This document shows, piece after piece, positions 7,612-18,455 of a DNA stretch of 64,000 nucleotides. Positions within the stretch are counted from its first letter, which is position 1. Every line of letters starts with the position of its first letter. The DNA comes from an uncultured Oscillospiraceae bacterium (lineage in GTDB: Bacteria > Bacillota > Clostridia > Oscillospirales > Oscillospiraceae). The stretch covers positions 16,711-80,710 of the forward strand of contig CANPYK010000009.1 of assembly GCA_947588605.1 (NCBI GenBank), given 5' to 3'. The notes under the pieces were generated by a model. That model was not told the origin of the DNA. It saw only the letters and a list, made by a program, of their open reading frames with translations, and made no database searches. A program made the translations under genes and the position numbers.

Positions 7612-8784
7612 TTATCTGTAAATCGGAACGCTTTCCTTCTTCATAACGGCCTCCTCCACCAGCCCCTGAACGTCCAGGGCGCTTTCGGCCTCCAGGACCT
7701 CGGCAAGACGCGGCTTGGTCCGCGGGTGCCGGGGAGTGAAGACTGTACAGCAGTCCTCGTAGGGAAGGATGCTGGTCTCAAAGGTGCCGATTTTTCGGGC
7801 GATCTCGATGATCTCCCGCTTGTCCATGCAAACTAAGGGCCGCAGGACCGGGATCCTCACCGGCTCCTGGGTCACCGCCATGGCCTCCATGGTCTGGCTG
7901 GCCACCTGCCCCAGGCTCTCCCCGGTGACGATAGCGCCGCAGCGGTTCTCCACGGCGATCTTCTCGCAGATGCGTGTCATGAACCGGCGCATGATGACGG
8001 TGAAATACTCCTCCGGGCAGTGGTCCCGGATCTCCTCCTGGATGTGGGTGAAGGGCACCACCTCCAGCGTCATCCGCCCGCACCAGGGGGCCAGGAGCCG
8101 CGCAAGCTCGATGACCTTCTCCTTGGCAAGCTCCGAGGTGTAGGGGAAGGAGAAGAAGTGCACGGGGATGATGTGAACGCCGCGTTTCGCGGTCATCCAG
8201 GTGCTCACCGGGCTGTCGATGCCGCCGGAGAGCATGGAAACGGCGCTCCCGCAGGACCCCACGGGCATCCCGCCCGCCCCCGGCGCGGGGACGGAGTGGA
8301 CATACGCCGCCGCCTCCCGGACCTCCACCCGGACGGTGAGCTCCGGCTCGTGGACATTCACCTCCACCTCCGGGAACGCCTCCGCCAAAAGCCCGCCCAC
8401 GTGCTGGCTAAGCTCGATGGAGGTCATGGGAAACGCCTTGTCCGAGCGCTTCGTCTCCACCTTGAAGCTGCGGGCCCGCGCGAAGTCCTCCGAAAGATAG
8501 TCCCGCGCCGTCTCGAAAATGGCGTCCGGATCCTTGGGGCAGGCGGCGGCCCGCACCACGGCCACAAAGCCGAAGATCTGCCGGGCCGCCTCGAAGGCCG
8601 CGTCCATGTCGGCCATTTCATCCAGCGGCTCCACGTACACCGTGGATTGGGCGGCGTACACGCGGAATTTCCCCACATGCGCCATCCTCCGCCGCACATT
8701 GGCCACCAGCTTGTCCTCAAACACCCGCCGGTTTAAGCCCTTCAACACGATCTCGCCCTGTTTGAGTAGTAAAATATCGTTCAA
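7612..8784 (-). CDS. thiI: ThiI: tRNA 4-thiouridine sulfurtransferase
   Basis: A 390-aa enzyme that adenylates U8 of tRNA and introduces sulfur; some members also serve thiamine thiazole synthesis. It has an N-terminal ferredoxin-like and THUMP region (about 1-170), a PP-loop SGGIDSPVS near 185, and a C-terminal EDCCTVFTPRHP stretch. The C-terminal rhodanese domain of the enterobacterial form is absent, as usual in Firmicutes. Translation starts at TTG (8782-8784) behind AAAGGAGA. No cysteine desulfurase gene is adjacent. The bases just upstream belong to a MITE-like element, so its promoter may have been supplied by that insertion. Confidence 0.95.
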   Translation of the reverse strand: MNDILLLKQGEIVLKGLNRRVFEDKLVANVRRRMAHVGKFRVYAAQSTVYVEPLDEMADMDAAFEAARQIFGFVAVVRAAACPKDPDAIFETARDYLSEDFARARSFKVETKRSDKAFPMTSIELSQHVGGLLAEAFPEVEVNVHEPELTVRVEVREAAAYVHSVPAPGAGGMPVGSCGSAVSMLSGGIDSPVSTWMTAKRGVHIIPVHFFSFPYTSELAKEKVIELARLLAPWCGRMTLEVVPFTHIQEEIRDHCPEEYFTVIMRRFMTRICEKIAVENRCGAIVTGESLGQVASQTMEAMAVTQEPVRIPVLRPLVCMDKREIIEIARKIGTFETSILPYEDCCTVFTPRHPRTKPRLAEVLEAESALDVQGLVEEAVMKKESVPIYR

Positions 8785-8802
8785 TCCAGCTTCTCCTTTA
8801 CC

Positions 8803-9130
8803 GTTATACTAATATCTATTTAAAAGAAGACACCGAGCGGCGAGGATTTTTCGTGTCAGGCAAGGAAGACGCCGCAGGGAATACTGTATGTATTCCCAAG
8901 GCGGCTGACGCCCCCGGGGTCCCCGGCGGGCAAAGCCCGCTGGGGAGAGGAGGAGCGAACACAGCGCCTGACTGCGCCCGCAGGCGTGTTTCGAGGCCAA
9001 CCGCCGCGCAGCGGCGGCTCTTGGGCCGAGATGGGCGACCAACGGGAGCCCGAAGCAAAGCGTGTTCAGCGACGACGACGCGAAAAAGACCGTCGCAAAT
9101 GTCTTATTTTAATTAGATATTAGTATTAAC
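8803..9130. mobile_element. MITE-like element with 29-30 bp inverted ends
   Basis: The ends 8803-8831 and 9101-9130 are inverted repeats differing by two mismatches and one extra base (outer end GTTA, inner end AAGAC). No protein is encoded. The element fills the whole gap between comM and thiI. Its right end overlaps the comM stop codon (TAA, 9126-9128) and its left end abuts the thiI ribosome-binding site. The interior carries one copy of the two-hairpin element (8972-9032) and a segment related to the spacer after tRNA-Gln at 35175-35340. Confidence 0.65.
8972..9032 (+). repeat. Two-hairpin mini-element, copy 1
   Basis: Begins CTGCGCCCGCAGGCG, contains CCGCCGCGCAGCGGCGG, ends GAGAT. Here it interrupts the MITE interior between blocks that are contiguous in the tRNA-Gln spacer. 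Confidence 0.7.
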
Positions 9131-10649
9131 TTGTTTTCCCCACCTTAAAATCATACGCCCTATACTGCAGCGCCTCCGCCAGGTGTGGGACCTGGATGGT
9201 CTCGCTTCCGGCCAGGTCCGCGATGGTGCGGGCCACGCGCAGGAGGCGGTCGTGGCTGCGGGCGGTGAGGCCCAGACGTTCAAAGGCGCTCTTCATGAGC
9301 TTCTCCCCAGCCTCGTCCAGGGCGCAAAACTCCCGGAGGGGCTCGGGCCCTATCTGGGCGTTGCAGTTGATGGGCAGGCCCTTGAAGCGCTGGCGCTGGA
9401 GGTTTCTCGCGGCGTTGACACGCTCCCGGATAGCGGCGCTGGGCTCCGCCGGGGCGCGGTCGCGCAGCTCCTCAAACTCCACCGCCGGGACCTCGATGTG
9501 CATATCGATCCGGTCCAGAAGGGGCCCCGAGACCTTGGACCTGTATGCCTCCACGCTCTGCTGGGAGCAGGTGCACCGGCCCGAGGGGTGCCCGAACCAG
9601 CCGCACTTGCAGGGGTTCATGGCGCACACCAGCATGAACCGGCTGGGGTATACAGCCGTCCCGGCGGAGCGGGAGATGGTGACGCGTCCGTCCTCCAGAG
9701 GCTGGCGCAGGGCCTCGATCACGTCCCGGTGGAATTCCGGCAGCTCGTCGAGGAACAAAACCCCATTGTGCGCCAGGGAAATTTCCCCCGGCTGGAGCTG
9801 GGCGCCCCCGGCCATGGCCGCGTGGGACATGGTGTGGTGAGGGGAGCGGAAGGGCCGCTCGGTCATGATGTGCCGGTCCCCCACGGTCTTGCCCGCCGCG
9901 GAGTAAATGGCCGTCGTCTCCAGCTGTTCCCGCCGGGACATATCCGGCAAAATGGTGGGCAGGCGCTTGGCCAGCATGGACTTGCCCGCGCCGGGAGGGC
10001 CGATGAGCAGGATGTTGTGTCCGCCGGCGGCGGCCACCTCCAGGGCGCGCTTGGCGTTCTCCTGGCCCTTGACCTCGGAAAAATCCACGTCGTAGGCGGG
10101 CCGGGGCAGGACCTCCGGCTTCCCCGCCGGGGCGATGAGCCGGCGCCCGGCCAGGTGGTCTAAGATCTCCATGGCGTGATGGGCCGGGTAGACCGTGACG
10201 CCCCCGGCAAAGCTGGCCTCCTCGGCGTTCTGCGCCGGGACGAAAAGCTCCCGGACGCCGCTGCGGGCGGCCCGCATGGCCATGGAGAGCACGCCGGACA
10301 CCGGCCGCAGCTCGCCGTTCAAGGAAAGCTCCCCGACGAACGCCTGCTCCGGCGAGATGGGCCTTATGGCCTCGCTGGCGGAGAGGATGCTGAGAAAGAT
10401 GGGCAGATCGTAGAGCGTCCCGGCCTTCTTCCTGTCCGCCGGGGCCAGATTCACCGTGACGCGGGAGGGCGGGAACCGGTGTCCGCAGCTCTTGACGGCG
10501 GCCTTCACCCGCTCCCGGGACTCCTTCACCGCCGCGTCCGGCAGGCCCACGATGTCAAAATTCGGCAATCCCCCCGAGAGGGCGCACTCCACCGACACCT
10601 CGAACCCGTCGATCCCCGCGATCCCCAACGACCGCACGTTCCGCACCAT
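9126..10649 (-). CDS. comM: ComM/YifB-family Mg-chelatase-like ATPase
   Basis: A 507-aa AAA+ protein. The N-terminal S5-like domain (about 1-170, SVECALSGGLPNFDIVGLPD) is followed by the Mg-chelatase core with Walker A GPPGAGKS near residue 216, a FLDELPEF Walker B region, a CNPCxCG-type cysteine loop, and a C-terminal helical domain. ComM is a branch-migration helicase in natural transformation; the role in Clostridia is less certain. It starts 31 bp after the formate/nitrite channel gene, so the two may share a transcript. Its stop codon lies within the end of the MITE-like element. Confidence 0.92.
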   Translation of the reverse strand: MVRNVRSLGIAGIDGFEVSVECALSGGLPNFDIVGLPDAAVKESRERVKAAVKSCGHRFPPSRVTVNLAPADRKKAGTLYDLPIFLSILSASEAIRPISPEQAFVGELSLNGELRPVSGVLSMAMRAARSGVRELFVPAQNAEEASFAGGVTVYPAHHAMEILDHLAGRRLIAPAGKPEVLPRPAYDVDFSEVKGQENAKRALEVAAAGGHNILLIGPPGAGKSMLAKRLPTILPDMSRREQLETTAIYSAAGKTVGDRHIMTERPFRSPHHTMSHAAMAGGAQLQPGEISLAHNGVLFLDELPEFHRDVIEALRQPLEDGRVTISRSAGTAVYPSRFMLVCAMNPCKCGWFGHPSGRCTCSQQSVEAYRSKVSGPLLDRIDMHIEVPAVEFEELRDRAPAEPSAAIRERVNAARNLQRQRFKGLPINCNAQIGPEPLREFCALDEAGEKLMKSAFERLGLTARSHDRLLRVARTIADLAGSETIQVPHLAEALQYRAYDFKVGKTS

Positions 10650-10680
10650 AGTTCCATCTCCCTTCGTTAAAGTTGAACGC

Positions 10681-11439
10681 TCACTCCGATTTCCTGGCGC
10701 ACAGCCAGTAGGGGAGGGCCACGAACAGCACCCCGCCGGTGACGTTCCCCAGCGTCACAAGGCCGATGTCCCGGACGTACTCCCAGAACATGGCGGACTT
10801 GTGGAGCACCGCCACGCCCAGGGAGGACATATTGGCCACGGAGTGCTCAAAGCCGCAGATCATAAAGGTGAAGATGCACCAGAAGACCATGATGAGCTTG
10901 CCGGACTCGGACTTCATCTTGAACCCGCACCACACGGCAAGGCACACCAGAATGTTGCATAGGATACCCCGGACGAACATCTGCCCGCCGGTGAGGGAGA
11001 GCTTGGCTGTGGCTAAAGCCGCGAAGGCGTCCGCCGTGGGGCCGGTGACAAGGCCGGTGAGGTCGTAGAGGAACACCCCCAGCCACGCCCCGGCGTAATT
11101 GCCCAGCCAGCAGAAGAGCCACAGCTTCATGGCGTCCACCGCCGAGACCCTTTTGCCCAGCACGCCGGCGGCCATCACCATATTGTTCCCGGTGAAAAGC
11201 TCGCTGCCCGCCATGAGCACAAGGCTCAGCGCGGCGGCGAAGGAAAAGGCGGAGGCAAGCTTCGCCACGCCCCCCGCCCCGGCCAGAAGGCCGCTGACGG
11301 TGACGGAGACGAAGCCCCCGAAGGCCACGTAGAGCCCCGCCAGGACGCTGGCGGCGAAGTACCCCAAAAGGGAGCGGCGCATAAAGCCCAGCTTCTTCTC
11401 CGCCGCGCCGCAGACGATCTCAAAATCCTGCTTGAACAC
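10681..11439 (-). CDS. Formate/nitrite transporter family channel
   Basis: A 252-aa membrane protein with six predicted transmembrane helices and the FNT-family features GSELFTGNNM and GNxxGAxxxG-like NYAGAW. FNT proteins form pentameric channels for formate, nitrite or hydrosulfide. The start is placed at GTG 11437-11439 (FKQDFEIVCGAAEKK), giving the usual length; an in-frame ATG further up at 11532 would add an unlikely leader that overlaps the promoter. No formate dehydrogenase, nitrite reductase or pyruvate formate-lyase gene lies nearby, so the substrate cannot be assigned. Confidence 0.9.
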   Translation of the reverse strand: MFKQDFEIVCGAAEKKLGFMRRSLLGYFAASVLAGLYVAFGGFVSVTVSGLLAGAGGVAKLASAFSFAAALSLVLMAGSELFTGNNMVMAAGVLGKRVSAVDAMKLWLFCWLGNYAGAWLGVFLYDLTGLVTGPTADAFAALATAKLSLTGGQMFVRGILCNILVCLAVWCGFKMKSESGKLIMVFWCIFTFMICGFEHSVANMSSLGVAVLHKSAMFWEYVRDIGLVTLGNVTGGVLFVALPYWLCARKSE

Positions 11440-11503
11440 GGTAAACCCCTCGCTTTCCGTCCGGCGCGTTTGCCCCCCGAGGGGCCGACATGCCAACAGA
11501 GGT

Positions 11504-11532
11504 ATTATACACCATATTTTTCGCCGTGTCAT
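11504..11532 (-). promoter_or_regulatory. Promoter of the FNT channel gene
   Basis: Minus strand: ATGACA (11532-11527), 17-bp spacer, TATAAT (11509-11504). Confidence 0.65.
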
Positions 11533-11553
11533 TCTTTTTCTTCAATTTTGTTG

Positions 11554-11582
11554 TTGCTTTGCGCCGCGGTTTTTTGTATAAT
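11554..11582 (+). promoter_or_regulatory. Promoter of the CapA-like pair
   Basis: TTGCTT (11554-11559), 17-bp spacer, TATAAT (11577-11582). It is back to back with the FNT channel promoter. Confidence 0.6.
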
Positions 11583-11635
11583 TACGGAAGACACGAGAAA
11601 AGACATGAGAAAAGATATGAGAAGGGGAGAGGACT

Positions 11636-12625
11636 ATGAGCTTTTTCCGGTTTTTGCTGGCGCTGTTGATGTTCCTGCGGCTGGTTCCCGCGCCGGTGGC
11701 GGCCATGCCGGAGGAGCGGGTGGTCACCATGTCCTTCGCCGGCGACTGTACCATCTCCTCCAGCAACATCTCCCACCGGGTGGGGAACCTCAACTGGTAC
11801 GCCCAAAACTACCCGCCCACCTACTTCCTGGAGAAGGTCTACCCCTATTTCGCCGAGGACGACATCACCGTCGTCAACTGCGAGACGGTCCTCTCCGACC
11901 GGGACCTGCCGGAGCGGGAGAAGACCTCCGAAGGGCCGCACTTCTGGTTCATCGGCCCCGCCTCCAACGCGAAAATCTTCTCCAGCTCCTCGGTGGAGGT
12001 GGCGTGCTTTGCCAATAACCACATGGACGACTACGGCGAGGAGGGCGTGAAGGACACCATCGCCGCCCTGGAGGCGGAAAACCTCCTGGTGGGTAAGGAC
12101 GCCGTGCCCCTCTACGTGGAGCGCAACGGCGTCACCGTGGGCATCCTGGCCTGCGGCATCTGGAACCCCGGCGAGGAGGCCCTTTTGTACGACGCCCTGG
12201 AGGAGATGAAGGAAAAGTCCGACTTTCAGGTCATCTTCCCCCACGGAGGCCTTGAGAGCATCTACAAGCCCGAGGAGTGGCGCCGCACTGCCTTCCGCAA
12301 CCTGGTGGACCGGGGCGCGGACCTCATCGTCGCCACCCACGCCCACCGCCTCCAGCCGGTGGAAACTTATAACGGCGGCACCATCGTCTACGGCATCGGC
12401 AACTTCTGCTTCGGCGGCAACAACGCCCCCGTCAACCGCACCTGCATCTATCAGTGTACCATCACCGTGACGCCGGACGGCATCGAGTTTGAGGACAACA
12501 TCATCCCCTGCTACGTCTACACCGGCTCCGTCAACAACTGGCAGCCCGCCCCCATCCCGGAGTCCGACCCCAACTACCAGAAGGTCCTGGACTTCATGGC
12601 CTGGAAGCGGGATACGCCCATGTAA
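11636..12625 (+). CDS. CapA-like secreted metallophosphatase-fold protein 1
   Basis: A 329-aa protein of the CapA/PgsA family, which has a calcineurin-like fold and is linked to poly-gamma-glutamate or other surface polymers. A signal peptide (FRFLLALLMFLRLVPAPVAA, about 4-23) predicts export. Family motifs in order are FAGDC, NCETVLS, ANNHMDDYG, PHGG, and ATHAHRLQPVE. The start has AGGGGAGAGG upstream. It is followed 18 bp later by a close paralogue, so the two look like a tandem duplication in one operon. No pgsB or pgsC homologue is adjacent, so the pathway is open. Confidence 0.85.
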   Translation: MSFFRFLLALLMFLRLVPAPVAAMPEERVVTMSFAGDCTISSSNISHRVGNLNWYAQNYPPTYFLEKVYPYFAEDDITVVNCETVLSDRDLPEREKTSEGPHFWFIGPASNAKIFSSSSVEVACFANNHMDDYGEEGVKDTIAALEAENLLVGKDAVPLYVERNGVTVGILACGIWNPGEEALLYDALEEMKEKSDFQVIFPHGGLESIYKPEEWRRTAFRNLVDRGADLIVATHAHRLQPVETYNGGTIVYGIGNFCFGGNNAPVNRTCIYQCTITVTPDGIEFEDNIIPCYVYTGSVNNWQPAPIPESDPNYQKVLDFMAWKRDTPM

Positions 12626-12643
12626 AAACCCTGAGGTGATTTC

Positions 12644-13630
12644 GTGGGATTTTTCCGTTTTCTCCTGGCGCTGTTGATGTTCCTGCGCCTGCTCCCCGCG
12701 CCGGTGGCGGCCCTGCCGGACTACCGGGAGGTGACCGTCAGCTTCGTGGGCGACTGCATGATCGCAAGCTCCAAGGGCCAGGCAAACCGAGGCAGCCTCA
12801 ACTGGTACGCCCTCAACTATGAACCCACTTACTTCCTGGAGAAGGTCGCGCCCTACTTTGAAAGCGACGACATCACCGTGGCCAACTGCGAGACGGTCCT
12901 CACCGATGAGGAGCTCACCGAGCGCCCCAAACCCGGGACCCGGGCCTACTGGTACCGGGGCCCCGCCGCCAACGCCAAAATTTTCTCCAGCTCCTCCGTG
13001 GAGGTGGCGGGCGTGGCCAACAACCACACCTTCGACTACGACGATGCCGGCCGCGCCGACACCCTGGCGGCGCTGGAGGCCCAGGGCGTCGAAGCGGCGC
13101 AGGACAACGTCCCGGTCTACTACAAGACCAAGGGCGTCACCGTGGGCATCCTGGCCTGCCAGCTCTGGTACGCCGGGGCCGAGCGCAATTATTACGCCGC
13201 CCTCAAGGAGATGACGGACCGCTCCGACATTCAGATCGTCTACGCCCACGGCGGCGGCGAGAACACCTACGAGGTGGAGGACTGGCGCGTGACCGCCTTC
13301 CACGATCTGGTGGACCGCGGCGCGGACCTGTGCCTGTGCTCCCACGCCCACCGCCTCCAGCCCATGGAGCGCTACAAGGACGCCACCATCGTCTACGGCC
13401 TGGGCAACTTCTGCTACGGCGGGCGCGCTAACCCCATTAACCGCACCGTCATCTACCGCGCCAGCTTCCGCCTCAGTGACGGCGCCCTCTCCCTCTCCGA
13501 CGAGCTCATCCCCTGCTACGTCTACACCGGCCCCACCAACAACTGGCAGCCCGCCCCCATCGACCCGTCGGACGAAAATTACCAAAAGATCCTGGACTTC
13601 ATGGCGGGCAAGCTGGAGACCCCGGAATGA
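12644..13630 (+). CDS. CapA-like secreted metallophosphatase-fold protein 2
   Basis: A 328-aa paralogue of the preceding gene, starting at GTG behind GAGGTGA. Signal peptide and motifs are nearly the same (FVGDC, NCETVLT, ANNHTFDYD, AHGGGEN, CSHAHRLQPME). Differences concentrate between the motifs, for example YRGPAANAK against FIGPASNAK. The pair shares one promoter and a terminator at 13706. Two diverged copies kept in tandem suggest related but not identical substrates, which is inference. Confidence 0.85.
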   Translation: MGFFRFLLALLMFLRLLPAPVAALPDYREVTVSFVGDCMIASSKGQANRGSLNWYALNYEPTYFLEKVAPYFESDDITVANCETVLTDEELTERPKPGTRAYWYRGPAANAKIFSSSSVEVAGVANNHTFDYDDAGRADTLAALEAQGVEAAQDNVPVYYKTKGVTVGILACQLWYAGAERNYYAALKEMTDRSDIQIVYAHGGGENTYEVEDWRVTAFHDLVDRGADLCLCSHAHRLQPMERYKDATIVYGLGNFCYGGRANPINRTVIYRASFRLSDGALSLSDELIPCYVYTGPTNNWQPAPIDPSDENYQKILDFMAGKLETPE

Positions 13631-13889
13631 CCCTATCCCTGGTCCCACGGGCGGGTTTAGAACCCGCCCCTACATTTTCCAATTTGCCTTCCATCCCCGC
13701 CGTGCGGGCCGCCGCCCACGGCGGCCCTTTTTTCAGGTTTCGGATTGCCCCAATCCACGCCGTAGGGGCGGGTTCCAAACCCGCCCGTGCCACGTTACGG
13801 GACGGGACTGGTTCCGATAACACGCGCCCCCTCCCGCCGGCCTCTTTTGTAACATGTCCTAAAAATGCTCTTGAAAAACGGAAATTTCA
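13631..13889. repeat. Intergenic REP-like repeats after the CapA pair
   Basis: Two palindromic GGGCGGGTT-type units face each other at 13648-13673 (ending CCCCTAC) and 13761-13805 (beginning GTAGGGGC), with a terminator between them. Nothing coding is evident. Confidence 0.7.
13706..13733 (+). terminator. Terminator of the CapA pair
   Basis: GGGCCGCCG (13706-13714) pairs with CGGCGGCCC (13719-13727) over a CCCA loop, followed by TTTTTTC. Confidence 0.75.
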
Positions 13890-13918
13890 CTTTACATTGG
13901 AGACTAAACGTGATAAAA
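13890..13918 (+). promoter_or_regulatory. Promoter of nifJ
   Basis: TTTACA (13890-13895), 17-bp spacer, TAAAAT (13913-13918), about 70 bp before the start codon. Confidence 0.65.
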
Positions 13919-13989
13919 TTCACAATGTGTGGGTCAAGCGCCCGCACGGGCCTTTGTTTTTTAAAATTTGAATATAAGGAGAGAAGAAC

Positions 13990-17523
<3,534 letters not shown>

Positions 17524-17588
17524 TGCCTGACTGGCAGAGCGTATTATACCACAAAATAAGCAAATTGTCAAGTATTTCTTAGCAAAAT

Positions 17589-17625
17589 AAAAGCAAAGGC
17601 GGGTCCCAGGCCCGCCTTTGCTTTA
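17589..17625 (+). terminator. Terminator of nifJ
   Basis: AAAGCAAAGGCGGG pairs with CCCGCCTTTGCTTT around a short loop, followed by a short AT-rich stretch. Confidence 0.8.
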
Positions 17626-18455
17626 TGCCCCTCCCAGGCCGGGGCGGTACTGCACGCGGCGGCGGGAAAAGGTTTGCGGCTTGCGCCGCGTTTTTATATT
17701 TGCCCGCCCCCGCCGCCGCACGAACCACCCCTGCCGCTTCGCGGCTGTCCCCGACCTTGGAGGGGCTGACGTGTCGGAGGGCGGGTGCGATTTGTCGGAA
17801 CCGTTCTGTCATCCTACGCTCGCTTCCCCCCTGCCCCCCTCCTACGAGGAGGGGGTTCCTGGAGGGGGGCTGGCGCGATCTATCGGAACCGGTCGGATAA
17901 CGCAATGTTTCTTGCCCCTCCCACGGAGGGGTGGCGCGAAGCGCCGGGGTGGTTCCGTCTATCCCACCGCCCAAATCATCGCACTCGCTTCCAATTCAGA
18001 GCCCTCCCCGCAGGGCGGGGAGGGGGAGGGGTGAGGTGGGAGCCGAAGGGCTTTGGGCGGCTGCGGTGAACGGACCCACCTCATCCGGCGCCTGCGGGCG
18101 CCACCTTCCCCACTTTGTGGGGAAGGCTAGGACGGGGGACGGGGGACGGGGGCTCGAATACCCCGCCGCCGCGGCGGCACCCCTTTTTCCGAAAAAGGGG
18201 TCGGGGGAATAAGGATGCGGCGCTTCGCGCCGCCTTTATAAAAAATTGCGCCGCAAAGCGGCGCAAAACCTTTTTTACCCCCTTTCCGGGAAAGGGGGGC
18301 AGGGGGGATTCGAGCCCCCGTCCCCGCCGCGCGGGCAAATCAAATCCGCGGCGAAGCCGCAACCTTTTTAAGCCCCCTCCTCGTAGGAGGGGGGCAGGGG
18401 GGCAGCGAGCGTTGGACATGAGAGCGGTCCCGATGACCCGTCCCCGTCCCGGGGG
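17626..18455. repeat. Repeat mosaic between nifJ and the lipoprotein gene
   Basis: About 830 bp without a supportable gene. Recognisable blocks are a CTCCTACGAGGAG unit near 17840 and again, reversed, near 18380; a GGGGTGGCGCGAAGCGCCGG unit near 17925; a leader block with CCTCATCCGGCGCC (18000-18135); and an 18211-18277 block of two hairpins (GCGGCGCTTCGCGCCGC and GCGCCGCAAAGCGGCGC). All recur elsewhere in the window. Confidence 0.75.

Noticed and set aside
11582..13648. 688-aa open frame on the minus strand
   Set aside because: Antisense of the two CapA-like genes; the internal repetition only mirrors the tandem paralogues.
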